Positions 44,068 to 53,780 of a stretch of DNA of 64,000 bases are shown here, piece by piece. A program made the position numbers and the translations under genes. The DNA is from Acetivibrio thermocellus ATCC 27405. GTDB lineage: Bacteria > Bacillota > Clostridia > Acetivibrionales > Acetivibrionaceae. The stretch is from contig NC_009012.1 in the NCBI RefSeq assembly GCF_000015865.1, positions 2,101,081 through 2,165,080 on the forward strand, read 5' to 3'. The notes under the pieces were generated by a model that did not search any database, had not been told where the DNA came from, and was given only the letters and a program-made list of their open reading frames with translations. The first letter of the stretch is position 1. Each line of letters opens with the position of its first letter.

Positions 44068-46320
44068 TTACTTCTTAAAATACCGGTCCACTCTCCATAC
44101 TCCATCCTCGCCCTTTTCAACAGAAACATAAAAAGACAATTGTGCAGAAGGAAACACGTCCGACTTTCCAACCCGTTCTACATACGCCAAAACGTCAAAT
44201 ACAATTACCGGTTTTAAGCTTTCACTTTTTAAAAATTCAACATCTCCAACCATTTTTATCTCTTTTACCAAAGCCCATTTTATGCCCCATACATCTCCGT
44301 CATGCATATATTCTTCATTGTGACGGTCCGTGGAAAGACTTCTCATTTTATCAAAATCATTTTGACTGAAAGCATAAAAATACTTTGTGATGACATCAAG
44401 GGCTTTTATTTTGTCTTCTTTCGGCATATTAACTTTCTTTTCGCTTTCCGAAGTATAATCCTCCAAATATACCGAGCTTCCGACAATTTTGTATTTTCTC
44501 TCTTCAATCAATGTACCGTCTTCTTTGGTCTTTTTAAAAGTTATTAAGTCGTACCCGTCATCAGTTTTACTTTGTAAAGTCTCATATATATACCTTATCC
44601 CGTCTTCCACATACTCCTTTGAGCCTATCCAGTCAGGACATGTATTGAGAAAACCGTCAAATTTGCTGTATATGCTAAAAAGAACATCTCTGGCTTCACT
44701 ATCAATATCGACCGGAGTTTTACTTACGTATTTTGAAACAATATCTGCTTTTCTCCCCACACTCTTAAGATAATTTTCCGCCTGTTCTTCCTGCTGCTTT
44801 AAAAGTTCCGGATATCTCTCATGAGATGACCTAACCGCATCATGCAATTTTTCCGGAAACATCTCATAGATTGATTCCATATACTCCGCTCCGTCTACCG
44901 GTTCTCTGTACTCAATAAGAGTGAACTCGCCGTTTTCGCCGACTGCAAAGGTCATAACCGTTGGAATCGCACCGCTTCCGCTAATCTTCGTAAATTTCCC
45001 GTCTTCAAAACTAAACCATCCTACACTGGATAAAGTATATACTTTTACTTCCCCGTTCTTTTCCTCTTTACCCAGAATGATATGCCCCTCAGTTACAAGC
45101 TCGCCCGTCAAGAAAGACTTGCCTTTCTCTTTAATTGCTTCGCTTATAGCCTGCTCAAGGCTCCTGGGTTTCTGTATATCCTCTTGCACGTTTTGGTCAT
45201 CCGCTTTGTTTATAGAATCAATGTTTTTATTTACATTATTGTTTTCATCTTTAATTTCCGCACTCATACCATTGGTTAGAAGCACTCCCCCCAGAACCAA
45301 TATACATGCTATACCTACAATTATTGTAATGTTTCTTTTTCTTTTAAAAATTTCCGCCATCTTTATCATTCTGATTCTCCTCTCCATACTCTTCCTGTCA
45401 TTAACCATGCCAAGCAATCTTGGAGCAAGCAGCGGCCGCGTGAAATTTTCAAGAATTGCTATAAGCGCCCTTCCGTAGTCTTTGTGCTCGGTATGATCCA
45501 ATATTGAAAGCACCTTTTCGTCAGTGGCGGCCTCCATATCCTGCCGAATGCATTTAAAGCAATACCACATTACCGGATTGAACCAATGCACTATCTGAAA
45601 ACCAAGCAACAGTAAGTTTACCAATGTATCTTTGCGTTTATAATGTGCCAGTTCATGAAGTAAAACATACTCAATTTCCTTATCACCAAGTTTTGCAGTT
45701 TCCGGCGGCAATATTATTTTAGGATTAATAACTCCAAACAAAGAAGGTGTATTAACAGTGCCACTTACCGCAAGACTTAGATTTCTCTTTACTCCCATCC
45801 GTTTTTTACATTTTTCAAATATGTCTGTTAACCTCTGATCCGTATCACAGGTTTCTTTTTGAAGTTTTTTATAGAAAGATAAATAAGTATATATCAATAA
45901 AAGCAGCATTAACAACGCACCAAAAAACCAAATAAACGCAATAATATTTTTTGTATTTACCTTTATGTTATCTGTATTACCGACAGTATTATTGTTAAAA
46001 TTCGGCTGTACCGGTATTTCATAAGTCCCGGTGTTATTTATTTCCTTTTCTGCGGGCAAAAGAATGCTGCCTTTATTGTTAATTTCAAGTGAGTTGTCAA
46101 TGCCGTTAATATCACGGGTCACAGGAATAATATTAAATAAGCTTACAGCACTTTCGGGACCGAAGGGTATGAGCAATTTTAATATAAGCACAATCCATAT
46201 AAGATAATGCCACTTTGGGCTTAATCTGTTTTTTAACAGGTTCTTTATTAAAATCAGCGCAATACCTACAACAGTGCCATAAAGAGAAGTTACCCACACA
46301 ACATTAAAAATGCTTTCCAT
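44068..46320 (-). CDS. BlaR1-family M56 membrane metallopeptidase
   Basis: 750 residues. TM helices at about 5-25, 36-55 and 125-148 and a gluzincin domain with HELAHYKRKD (HExxH, about residue 218) and downstream EAATDE, followed by another TM helix (about 330-350). In BlaR1 the outer part is a penicillin-binding sensor; here there is no SxxK/KTG signature, and the C-terminal 400 residues hold an unassigned domain and an NTF2-like end (KYFYAFSQNDFDKMRSLSTD). The inducer is therefore probably not a beta-lactam. It follows blaI with a 2-bp gap. Confidence 0.85.
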   Translation of the reverse strand: MESIFNVVWVTSLYGTVVGIALILIKNLLKNRLSPKWHYLIWIVLILKLLIPFGPESAVSLFNIIPVTRDINGIDNSLEINNKGSILLPAEKEINNTGTYEIPVQPNFNNNTVGNTDNIKVNTKNIIAFIWFFGALLMLLLLIYTYLSFYKKLQKETCDTDQRLTDIFEKCKKRMGVKRNLSLAVSGTVNTPSLFGVINPKIILPPETAKLGDKEIEYVLLHELAHYKRKDTLVNLLLLGFQIVHWFNPVMWYCFKCIRQDMEAATDEKVLSILDHTEHKDYGRALIAILENFTRPLLAPRLLGMVNDRKSMERRIRMIKMAEIFKRKRNITIIVGIACILVLGGVLLTNGMSAEIKDENNNVNKNIDSINKADDQNVQEDIQKPRSLEQAISEAIKEKGKSFLTGELVTEGHIILGKEEKNGEVKVYTLSSVGWFSFEDGKFTKISGSGAIPTVMTFAVGENGEFTLIEYREPVDGAEYMESIYEMFPEKLHDAVRSSHERYPELLKQQEEQAENYLKSVGRKADIVSKYVSKTPVDIDSEARDVLFSIYSKFDGFLNTCPDWIGSKEYVEDGIRYIYETLQSKTDDGYDLITFKKTKEDGTLIEERKYKIVGSSVYLEDYTSESEKKVNMPKEDKIKALDVITKYFYAFSQNDFDKMRSLSTDRHNEEYMHDGDVWGIKWALVKEIKMVGDVEFLKSESLKPVIVFDVLAYVERVGKSDVFPSAQLSFYVSVEKGEDGVWRVDRYFKK

Positions 46321-46322
46321 CT

Positions 46323-46697
46323 CTATTCCTCCTCATCCAGCAACTGCTTCAGGAATTCCAAATCTTTTCTAGAAAGTTTTTGTTCTTTAACAAAACTTGC
46401 AAGCATAAGGCTAACAGAACCATTGTACAGTTTTTGTAAAAAGGATTTATTGGCATAGCTTTTATATTGCTCTTCAGAAACTATCGGATAATAGACAAAA
46501 GACTTGTTGTTTATTTTTTCAGCGCCCACTGCTCCTTTATTAACAAGGCGTGTTATTAAAGTTTGAATTGTTTTTGGCTTCCATTCGGTAGTTTCGGTAA
46601 GTCTTTCAACAATCTGAGAACTGGTGGCCTTTCCATACTCCCAAAGAATTTTCATAACTTCCAGTTCCGCTTCTGTGATTTGAGACTCTGCTTTCAT
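46323..46697 (-). CDS. blaI: BlaI/MecI-family transcriptional repressor
   Basis: 124 residues. Winged-helix domain (about 5-75: ITEAELEVMKILWEYGKATSSQIVERL, WKPKTIQTLITRLVNKGAV) and a C-terminal dimerisation helix region. In the family, cleavage by the BlaR1 peptidase releases the repressor from DNA. Two palindromes in its promoter fit the BlaI operator form. First gene of the pair with the M56 protein. Confidence 0.92.
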   Translation of the reverse strand: MKAESQITEAELEVMKILWEYGKATSSQIVERLTETTEWKPKTIQTLITRLVNKGAVGAEKINNKSFVYYPIVSEEQYKSYANKSFLQKLYNGSVSLMLASFVKEQKLSRKDLEFLKQLLDEEE

Positions 46698-46717
46698 AAT
46701 TGCCCCTCCATTTTAGA

Positions 46718-46768
46718 TTACAATTGTAAGTCTAATTATATCTTACAGCTGTAATCCAAAATTGTCAA
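46718..46768 (-). promoter_or_regulatory. blaI promoter with two BlaI-type operators
   Basis: Perfect 12-bp palindromes TTACAATTGTAA (46718-46729) and TTACAGCTGTAA (46743-46754), 25 bp centre to centre. Promoter: TTGACA (46763-46768), 17 bp, TAAGAT (46740-46745); a TATAAT at 46735-46740 is an alternative -10. One operator lies between -35 and -10, the other near the start. 46769-47001 is AT-rich with nothing assigned. Confidence 0.85.
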
Positions 46769-47001
46769 GGTATTTTATCATAAATCGAATTTCTTTTATT
46801 CTTTTTTCCGATTAAGATATAACTTAACGGGATTTGGGCATTCAACTTTTCAACAACCGGCTCATCTCTAAATTACAACTTTTTTAACGTTGATATTTTT
46901 CAATGCTTGTACACTTTCTTTTTTTAAACCGTTTTTACAGTTTTATACTGCCAAAAACATTTAGTTCTGATTTTCATAACCAAAAATAGTGTTTATTTTT
47001 A

Positions 47002-47790
47002 CTAATAGAGGATATTTCTAATCAGTTTTAGAATACTTTCCAGCCTATCACTGCTGTTTCCGAGAATCCGAACAACAAAGCCATACTTCTTTGTTTTGCT
47101 CAATCCGAACTGGACATCCTCCATGGCCGTAAGCATTACACAAAGTTTATCAATAAGTTCATCGCTTATCTGCTTACAAAAAAAACCCATTGACGCCTGA
47201 TGTGTAAAACCTTCAAAAAATCCGATTCCTTCAAGATTCTGCACTTTTGGAAAAAGGAACTGATTTTCAAGAAAAATCAGTTCCCCGCCGTAATAAATCT
47301 TTATCCCGCTGTGATATTCCCTGAACCGGAAAATTTCACCGCTCTTAACCCTGCCCGCGGCCAGTATCTCCGAATAGATAAAGGCTGAGCCTTCTTCCAT
47401 CCTGCATTCTGTATTTGAATAAAATGCTGAGTCGGCAAAAGGTATGGTGGGGTTGGGAGCATAATCCAAAAACGCTCCGTCTGCAAGGGTAAAACTGTTG
47501 TACTGCACTGCCGTTCCATTTTTCATCCGGTGAATCTTCTGGTAGGACTGGCCTTCCAGTTTCACTCTTGCGCCTTTGTCCAATTCCACTTCAATCCTGT
47601 AATTGTCACCCTCCATAACTCCCGCTGAAGCTGACATAACCATAAGATTCATAAATCCGCCATGCCCTTCATAAAAGGGTTTGGCTATTTTAAAAGGTGC
47701 TGTGAAATACGAATCCTGAAGGCATGTTTTTCCGTCTGAAACCTTTGCTCTTATGTACAGCCTGCTTTCTTTTCCGAATTTATTCTTCAT
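47002..47790 (-). CDS. ureD: Urease accessory protein UreD
   Basis: 262 residues, normal length. Typical segments are LMVMSASAGVMEGDNYRIEVELDKGARV and the YSEILAAGRVKSGEIFRF stretch. UreD binds apo-urease and with UreF and UreG forms the complex that delivers nickel. Last gene of the urease operon, three bases after ureG. Confidence 0.93.
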   Translation of the reverse strand: MKNKFGKESRLYIRAKVSDGKTCLQDSYFTAPFKIAKPFYEGHGGFMNLMVMSASAGVMEGDNYRIEVELDKGARVKLEGQSYQKIHRMKNGTAVQYNSFTLADGAFLDYAPNPTIPFADSAFYSNTECRMEEGSAFIYSEILAAGRVKSGEIFRFREYHSGIKIYYGGELIFLENQFLFPKVQNLEGIGFFEGFTHQASMGFFCKQISDELIDKLCVMLTAMEDVQFGLSKTKKYGFVVRILGNSSDRLESILKLIRNILY

Positions 47791-47793
47791 AAT

Positions 47794-48402
47794 TTACACA
47801 CCTTCCAAAAGGACGCTTTTCTTAATCCAATCGATAATCTTATCCACACCTTCATTTGTATTCAAATTGGTGAATATAAAAGGTTTCTCACCCCTCATCT
47901 TCTTTGAATCCCTTTCCATTACCTCAAGGCTTGCTCCCACGTATGGAGCCAGATCAATTTTATTTATGACCAGTAAATCCGACCGGGTTATTCCCGGGCC
48001 GCCTTTTCGGGGAATTTTGTCACCTTCGGCCACATCGATGACATATATGGTGGCATCGGCCAGTTCCGGACTGAAAGTTGCGGAAAGATTGTCTCCCCCG
48101 CTTTCAATAAACACAATTTGAATATCAGGGAACCGCTGTACCAGTTCCTCCACAGCTTCAAGGTTCATGGAAGCATCCTCGCGAATAGCCGTATGAGGGC
48201 AGCCGCCGGTTTCCACTCCAATTATCCTCTCTTTGGGAAGTACACTGTTCTTTATTAAAAATTCCGCGTCCTCTTTTGTGTATATATCGTTGGTAACCAC
48301 CCCGATGCTGTAAGAATCAGCCAATATTCTTGTCAATTTTTCTATAAGGGCGGTCTTGCCCGATCCTACCGGACCTCCCACGCCGATTTTCACATAATTC
48401 AT
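47794..48402 (-). CDS. ureG: Urease accessory GTPase UreG
   Basis: 202 residues from the ATG at 48400-48402 ([19 protein letters not shown]), which has GGAAGGTGGAG upstream; the frame is open 11 codons further. P-loop GPVGSGKT (about 9-16), the invariant nickel-binding Cys-Pro-His in [13 protein letters not shown] (about 68), G3-type ESGGDNLS and G4 NKID. GTP hydrolysis drives nickel insertion and lysine carbamylation in UreC. Confidence 0.97.
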   Translation of the reverse strand: MNYVKIGVGGPVGSGKTALIEKLTRILADSYSIGVVTNDIYTKEDAEFLIKNSVLPKERIIGVETGGCPHTAIREDASMNLEAVEELVQRFPDIQIVFIESGGDNLSATFSPELADATIYVIDVAEGDKIPRKGGPGITRSDLLVINKIDLAPYVGASLEVMERDSKKMRGEKPFIFTNLNTNEGVDKIIDWIKKSVLLEGV

Positions 48403-48456
48403 AAGCTCCACCTTCCTTAAGAAGATAAATAACAATGTAGTACAGGATTATTAACA

Positions 48457-49179
48457 CTAGGATATATAAAGCCTTGTATAGAGCCTTTCATGCTGCATGG
48501 CTCTTAAGTCAAATCCAAAGCAGCAGCTTCCCAGATATTCCTCGTCCAGTTCCTCCACTCTTTCCAAAAGCCTTCGGAAAATGCCATGGGCATTGAATAA
48601 AATCTTCTGCCCTTCGTTCTGGCTGATAGGTACCAATTTTGCACAGTTATTTATTATGGAAGATGCCGCGCTATAAGTAACCGCCGACAACGCTTCCTTT
48701 TTTCCGATATTGAGAAGATTTGTACAAAAACCGTACATTACAGGATACGAAACTTCCACACTTCCTCTCCCCACTTTTTCATACATTTCGCAAAACATTT
48801 CGTTTTCGCCCAAAACAAATTCCAGTATCTTTATAAACCTCCTGCCGAGCTTTTCATTTGCCGCTCTAAGCTCCCTCGGCGCCTTTGAGGCCGAAAAAAC
48901 TTCCGAAAGTTCCAATACCTTATTCAAATTTCCTTTTTGGGTATATTCCCAGGAAAGCCTGACGGCCAATAAATCATTGTACAAAAAGCTGTTTAAAAGA
49001 TAGCTTTCAAGGTATTTTTTCGAAGTTTCAGCATCATGGACAATCCCTTTTTGCACATAGGTTTCAAGCCCATAGGATTGGGTAAAACCTCCTATCGGAA
49101 ACAGCGGATCGCTAATCTGTAAAAGGTAAAAAAAGGGTATTCTATTCATATCAGTGGGAATGAGAATGGGAGTATCCAT
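48457..49179 (-). CDS. ureF: Urease accessory protein UreF
   Basis: 240 residues. Core LLQISDPLFPIGGFTQSYGLETYVQKG near the N-terminus and the helical remainder are typical. UreF gates the UreG-UreD complex. The start at 49179 has AGGAGG eight nt upstream, inside ureE; an ATG at 49147-49149 overlapping the ureE stop is an alternative. The chosen start makes ureF overlap ureE by 29 bp, over the codons of the UreE His-rich tail. Confidence 0.93.
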   Translation of the reverse strand: MDTPILIPTDMNRIPFFYLLQISDPLFPIGGFTQSYGLETYVQKGIVHDAETSKKYLESYLLNSFLYNDLLAVRLSWEYTQKGNLNKVLELSEVFSASKAPRELRAANEKLGRRFIKILEFVLGENEMFCEMYEKVGRGSVEVSYPVMYGFCTNLLNIGKKEALSAVTYSAASSIINNCAKLVPISQNEGQKILFNAHGIFRRLLERVEELDEEYLGSCCFGFDLRAMQHERLYTRLYIS

Positions 49180-49612
49180 GAAGATTACCTCCTAAGGGCG
49201 TTGTAAGTTTACAGCTCTTTTTGTAAGGTGAAAGCCCGCATTTTATCAATGCCTGCATCAACGGCTCATCATAGGGAGTCATCAGCTCATCTCCATCAAT
49301 AAAAAGAGGTGCATGTCTGTTTCCCATCTCATAGCAAGTCTTGCCCATCTCATACATATTTTGAGGCTTCAGCACGATACAGTCGCAATAGGGAATCCTT
49401 ACAACCAAAACTTTATTTCCCTCCTGCCACAATACGTCTCCTTCTTTTAAAGCCTCACCGTTGCTGTTTCTTATTCCAACTTCAATTCCGTTGGAACTTA
49501 ATTTGCGTAGTATTTTTTTTTGAACTTCATACCATTCAATATCCACGAAATCAACTTCCAATTTTTCCAAGTCGATATCTTTGATATTATACAAAACTCT
49601 TTCAACAATCAT
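49151..49612 (-). CDS. ureE: Urease accessory nickel metallochaperone UreE
   Basis: 153 residues. An N-terminal peptide-binding-like domain and a C-terminal metal-binding domain with GNRHAPLFID (conserved His, about 97) end in a histidine-rich tail HGYSHSHSH. UreE brings Ni2+ to UreG. It lies 144 bp behind ureC, the largest gap inside the urease genes, with a weak internal promoter candidate. Confidence 0.93.
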   Translation of the reverse strand: MIVERVLYNIKDIDLEKLEVDFVDIEWYEVQKKILRKLSSNGIEVGIRNSNGEALKEGDVLWQEGNKVLVVRIPYCDCIVLKPQNMYEMGKTCYEMGNRHAPLFIDGDELMTPYDEPLMQALIKCGLSPYKKSCKLTTPLGGNLHGYSHSHSH

Positions 49613-49687
49613 TTCATCTCACCCAACTTATGTTTTTGAGTTTTTTTTAAGTCCTCCCAAAATTATTCTTTATTTAAAAATTTCTTT

Positions 49688-49715
49688 AGTTTAAAATTGT
49701 TTTTTGAAATGTCAA
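49688..49715 (-). promoter_or_regulatory. Possible internal promoter before ureE
   Basis: Minus strand TTGACA (49710-49715), 16 bp, TAAACT (49688-49693), about 75 bp before the ureE start, in the only sizeable gap in the urease genes. Confidence 0.35.
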
Positions 49716-49756
49716 TTACCATAAATTTTTTACAGAGAAACTAACCTTCCGGCAGT

Positions 49757-51475
49757 TTAAAACAAGAAATATCTCTGCGCCATGGGTAAGACCTTTAATG
49801 GTTCGCAGGTGATAATCTCACCGTCCACCTTTACCTCATAGGTTTCAGGATCAACTTCAATTTCAGGCGTTGCATTGTTGTGTACCATATATTTTTTTGA
49901 GATATTCCTGCATCCCTGGACCGGAAGCACTTTTCTTTGAAGCCCCATCTTTTCCACAACGCCATTTTCCAGCGAAGCCTTTGAAACAAAAGTCACACAG
50001 GTTCCGTACTTTGCCTTTCCGAAGGCACCGAACATGTTTTTATATATTACAGGCTGAGGTGTGGGTATGGACGCATTTGCATCGCCCATCCTGCCGGCTA
50101 TTATAAAGCCGCCCTTAATAATCATTTCAGGCTTTACACCAAACATTGCAGGCTTCCAGAGGACCAAGTCGGCTATTTTCCCTTTCTCCAGGGAGCCCAC
50201 ATACTGTGAAATTCCATGGGTTATAGCAGGGTTTATGGTATACTTGGCAAGGTATCTTTTAGCCCTTATATTGTCACAGCCGCTCTTTTCCCCCGGCAGG
50301 GCACCTCTTTGAAGCTTCATTTTATGTGCAGTCTGCCAGGTCCTTATAATAACCTCTCCCACGCGTCCCATGGCCTGGGAATCGGAACTCATCATGCTGA
50401 ATACTCCCATATCGTGCAGTATGTCTTCTGCGGCTATTGTCTCAGGCCGGATCCTCGAATCGGCAAAAGCAACGTCCTCTTTTACCTTGCTGTCAAGATG
50501 ATGGCATACCATAAGCATATCGAGATGTTCATCCAATGTATTGACGGTAAAAGGCATGGTGGGATTGGTAGACGAGGGCAGTACATTCATGCGTGATGCA
50601 ATTTTAATTATGTCCGGTGCGTGCCCGCCGCCCGCTCCCTCGGTATGGTAAGTGTGAATTGTCCTTCCGGCTATAGCCGCTATAGTATTCTCTACAAATC
50701 CTGCCTCGTTCAGTGTATCGGTATGTATAGCCACCTGTACATCAAAAAGATCCGCAACTTTCAGGCATGTATCTATAGCCTTGGGTGTGGTTCCCCAATC
50801 CTCATGGAGCTTTAAGCCAATCGCCCCTGCTTCAATCTGTTCTATCAGAGGAGTCTCAAAAGAAGCATTCCCTTTCCCCAAAAAACCTAAATTTACCGGA
50901 AAGTCCTCTGCCGCCTCTAACATTTTCCGGATGTTAAAGGCTCCCGGTGTGCAAGTGGTGGCATTGGTTCCGTCTGCCGGTCCCGTTCCGCCACCAATCA
51001 TTGTTGTGATACCGCTGAACAATGCGGTCTCAATCTGCTGGGGGCATATAAAATGTATATGTGTATCAATTCCTCCCGGAGTCACAATAAGTCCTTCTCC
51101 GGTAATAACTTCGGTAGAGGCCCCGATTATTAAATCCTCCGACACGCCGCTCATTACTTTCGGATTTCCCGCCTTCCCGATTCCGGCTATTTTTCCGTCT
51201 TTTATACCTATATCTCCCTTTACAATCCCCCATGTGTCAAAGATTATGGCATTGGTAATTACCAAATCCAAAACCTTGTCATCTCTTGCAGCCGAAGGAG
51301 ACTGGCCCATTCCGTCCCTTATGGATTTACCTCCTCCGAATTTGCACTCATCTCCATAAACCGTGTAATCTTCCTCAATCTCAATAATGAGATCCGTGTC
51401 TGCCAGCCTCACCCTGTCGCCTTTTGTCGGGCCATACATACCGGCATAATCTTTGCCGCTTATTTTTACACTCAT
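49757..51475 (-). CDS. ureC: Urease alpha subunit UreC
   Basis: 572 residues from the ATG at 51473-51475 ([27 protein letters not shown]) behind GGGGGTGG; the frame is open about 22 codons further without support. Active-site landmarks: HIHFICPQQ (nickel His pair), [12 protein letters not shown] (the Lys that is carbamylated), [14 protein letters not shown], the flap MVCHHLD with a catalytic His, and [13 protein letters not shown] (nickel Asp). Hydrolyses urea to ammonia and carbamate. Starts two bases after the ureB stop. Confidence 0.98.
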   Translation of the reverse strand: MSVKISGKDYAGMYGPTKGDRVRLADTDLIIEIEEDYTVYGDECKFGGGKSIRDGMGQSPSAARDDKVLDLVITNAIIFDTWGIVKGDIGIKDGKIAGIGKAGNPKVMSGVSEDLIIGASTEVITGEGLIVTPGGIDTHIHFICPQQIETALFSGITTMIGGGTGPADGTNATTCTPGAFNIRKMLEAAEDFPVNLGFLGKGNASFETPLIEQIEAGAIGLKLHEDWGTTPKAIDTCLKVADLFDVQVAIHTDTLNEAGFVENTIAAIAGRTIHTYHTEGAGGGHAPDIIKIASRMNVLPSSTNPTMPFTVNTLDEHLDMLMVCHHLDSKVKEDVAFADSRIRPETIAAEDILHDMGVFSMMSSDSQAMGRVGEVIIRTWQTAHKMKLQRGALPGEKSGCDNIRAKRYLAKYTINPAITHGISQYVGSLEKGKIADLVLWKPAMFGVKPEMIIKGGFIIAGRMGDANASIPTPQPVIYKNMFGAFGKAKYGTCVTFVSKASLENGVVEKMGLQRKVLPVQGCRNISKKYMVHNNATPEIEVDPETYEVKVDGEIITCEPLKVLPMAQRYFLF

Positions 51476-51476
51476 G

Positions 51477-51845
51477 TTATTCCACCCCCTTGAACCCCAG
51501 CTCTTTCGCCTTTTTAAACACATTGGACAAATCTTCTCTGTCAAGGGGACCGCAAGTCAGATCATTAAGTCCGTAAATTTCTCTGCTTCCCCCTATTTCA
51601 ACCAGTTGAACTGTCTTTTCCTCCCCCGGCTCAAACCTTACCGCAGTACCCGAAGGAATGTCCAGTCTCATTCCGAAAGCGCTTTTTCTGTCAAACTCAA
51701 GATACCGATTAACTTCGAAGAAATGGTAGTGGGACCCCACCTGAACGGGCCGGTCTCCTGTATTTGAAACCTTGATATTTAAAGTCCTTCTTCCATCATT
51801 CAATGTGATAAACTCATTTTTTATAATGTACTCGCCAGGAATCAT
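51477..51845 (-). CDS. ureB: Urease beta subunit UreB
   Basis: 122 residues, a single beta-rich domain with MIPGEYI at the start, [17 protein letters not shown] and [27 protein letters not shown], all standard. Forms the trimer-of-trimers with UreA and UreC. Lies between ureA (15-bp gap) and ureC. Confidence 0.97.
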   Translation of the reverse strand: MIPGEYIIKNEFITLNDGRRTLNIKVSNTGDRPVQVGSHYHFFEVNRYLEFDRKSAFGMRLDIPSGTAVRFEPGEEKTVQLVEIGGSREIYGLNDLTCGPLDREDLSNVFKKAKELGFKGVE

Positions 51846-51860
51846 ACATCCTTCCTCCCT

Positions 51861-52172
51861 CTAGCGTATAGGATTGTGAACGGTAACAAGCTTTGTACCG
51901 TCCGGGAAAGTTGCCTCTATCTGAATTTCATGTATCATGGCGTCAACTCCTTCCATTACATCATCCCTGGTCAGTATCTTTGCTCCATACTGCATCAGTT
52001 CCGTTACAGTTTTTCCGTCCCGGGCGGCCTCCATCAGTTCAGCGCTTATAAGGGCTACAGCTTCCGGATAATTAAGCTTAAGACCTCTTTCTTTTCGTTT
52101 TCTTGCCAGTTCACCGGCATAATGAAGCATCAATTTTTCGGTTTCCCTGGGCGTCAAATGCACTCTTACCAC
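51861..52172 (-). CDS. ureA: Urease gamma subunit UreA
   Basis: 103 residues: [34 protein letters not shown] starts the chain and [12 protein letters not shown] ends it, as in other UreA proteins. First structural gene of urease, 161 bp after urtE; that gap is AT-rich with only a weak AACCAAA/TTTGGTT pairing (about 52206-52261), so the urease genes may share the urt transcript. Confidence 0.97.
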   Translation of the reverse strand: MVRVHLTPRETEKLMLHYAGELARKRKERGLKLNYPEAVALISAELMEAARDGKTVTELMQYGAKILTRDDVMEGVDAMIHEIQIEATFPDGTKLVTVHNPIR

Positions 52173-52333
52173 CTTCTTTTAAATTGATTAATCCATAAAT
52201 TGGCATAACCAAAGGAAAATTTATTTTCCCTGTCTAAAAATACTTATTCATTGCTTTTGGTTTTTTGTAATATTTTTAACAACGAAATTTACAGGCGCAA
52301 AATTTTATGGCATATTTATCAATGACATACTTA

Positions 52334-53029
52334 TCAAATAGCAATCTTTTCCTGTATTTCATGAGGATCGATTCCCTCCGTTTTTCCCTCCATTACTATG
52401 CGGCCTTTATCCATAACGTAAAAATAGTCGGCCACATCCATTACAAACTCCAGATACTGCTCTACAATCAACATTGTTACATTTCCCCGGTTTTTCAATT
52501 TTTTAATAACTCTACCTATTTCCTGTATTATAGAAGGCTGAATACCCTCTGTAGGTTCATCCAAAAGAAGTACTTCAGGCTCGGATATCAGAGCCCTGGC
52601 AATAGCCAGCTGTTGCTGCTGTCCGCCGCTCAAATCCCCTCCTTTTCTGTCAAGCATTGTCTTTAGTACCGGAAACAGTTCAAATATTTCCTCTTCGATC
52701 GACTTTTTCTTATGACCGTTTCTTTCCATACCCAGAATAAGATTTTCATGCACCGTTAACTGTGGGAAGATATCCCTTCCCTGAGGCACATAGCCTATAC
52801 CTTTTTGCGCCCTTTTGTAGGTAGGAAGTTTGATAATGTTCTCGTTGTTCAGACACACGCTTCCTTTTGGTGTCTTTACAAGCCCCATAATGCTTTTAAG
52901 CAAGGTTGATTTACCCACCCCGTTTCTGCCAAGAAGGCATGTTACCTTTCCGGGTTCAACCTTTAAGCTTACATCATTCAGAACAATGCTTTCCCCGTAG
53001 CAGGCACAGAGATTATCCACCTTAAGCAC
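52334..53029 (-). CDS. urtE: Urea ABC transporter ATPase UrtE
   Basis: About 231 residues from the GTG at 53027-53029, which is eight nt behind AGGAGG; a GTG at 53036 overlaps that site. LivF-type ABC ATPase: GRNGVGKSTL (about 36), LSGGQQQQLAIARAL, LLLDEPTEGIQPSI. The QQQQ signature is typical of this family. Second ATPase of the UrtABCDE urea importer. The start overlaps the end of urtD by about 8 bp. Confidence 0.95.
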   Translation of the reverse strand: MLKVDNLCACYGESIVLNDVSLKVEPGKVTCLLGRNGVGKSTLLKSIMGLVKTPKGSVCLNNENIIKLPTYKRAQKGIGYVPQGRDIFPQLTVHENLILGMERNGHKKKSIEEEIFELFPVLKTMLDRKGGDLSGGQQQQLAIARALISEPEVLLLDEPTEGIQPSIIQEIGRVIKKLKNRGNVTMLIVEQYLEFVMDVADYFYVMDKGRIVMEGKTEGIDPHEIQEKIAI

Positions 53030-53780
53030 ATCCTTCACCTCCTCTTCCCAGATACACTTCCATCACTTTGGGATTTTGCTGAATTTTATGCATATTTCCC
53101 TCATCCAAAAGCCTTCCCTCATGCAATACCGTCACCTTATCCGCATATTCCCGGACAAACTCCATATCATGCTCCACAACAATAACCGAACATTTTTCCG
53201 ATATTTCTTTAAGAAGCCTTCCCGTCCTGTCGGTTTCCTTTCTTCCCATCCCTGCCACCGGCTCGTCTAAAAGCATGATTTCCGGCTGCTGAACCAAAAG
53301 CATGCCTATTTCGAGCCATTGCTTTTCGCCGTGGGAAAGAGCCGCAGGGGTACGGTATCTTTTCTCATACAGCCCGATTTTCTGAAGCACATCCTGAATT
53401 CTTTCCGTCTGCTCCCTGCTGAGTTTTGTAAAGAGTGTGGAATACAAGGACCTCTTTCTTGCCGCCGCAAGTTCCATATTTTCATAAATTGTAATTCCCA
53501 TGAAAATGGAAGGTACCTGAAACTTTCGTCCTATTCCCAGTTCCACAATCTCATGTTCCGACATTTTTGTCACGTCTTTCATGCCTTTAAAGATGATTTT
53601 TCCTTCCGCCGGTTTGACACGCCCGCATATTGCATCAAGCAAAGTAGTCTTTCCGGCACCGTTAGGTCCGATAAAAAAGTGGATGTCGCCTTTCTTCACA
53701 GAAGTGCTAAGTCCGTCTACGGCTTTAAATCCGTCAAAACTTACCGTCAAATTTCTTATTTCCAAAATGCTATCCGACAT
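53022..53780 (-). CDS. urtD: Urea ABC transporter ATPase UrtD
   Basis: About 252 residues from the ATG at 53778-53780 ([20 protein letters not shown]); earlier in-frame starts are worse placed relative to AGGGTG. LivG-type ATPase: [10 protein letters not shown] (about 39), [16 protein letters not shown] as a variant signature (SHGEKQ, usual in UrtD), LLDEPVAGM. Overlaps the end of urtC by 11 bp. Confidence 0.95.
   Translation of the reverse strand: MSDSILEIRNLTVSFDGFKAVDGLSTSVKKGDIHFFIGPNGAGKTTLLDAICGRVKPAEGKIIFKGMKDVTKMSEHEIVELGIGRKFQVPSIFMGITIYENMELAAARKRSLYSTLFTKLSREQTERIQDVLQKIGLYEKRYRTPAALSHGEKQWLEIGMLLVQQPEIMLLDEPVAGMGRKETDRTGRLLKEISEKCSVIVVEHDMEFVREYADKVTVLHEGRLLDEGNMHKIQQNPKVMEVYLGRGGEGCA

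Noticed and set aside
49757-51544. UreC with a 22-residue N-terminal extension (MTEKICPMC...)
   Set aside because: The extension overlaps the end of ureB, while the ATG at 51475 has a strong ribosome-binding site and matches the conserved UreC start.
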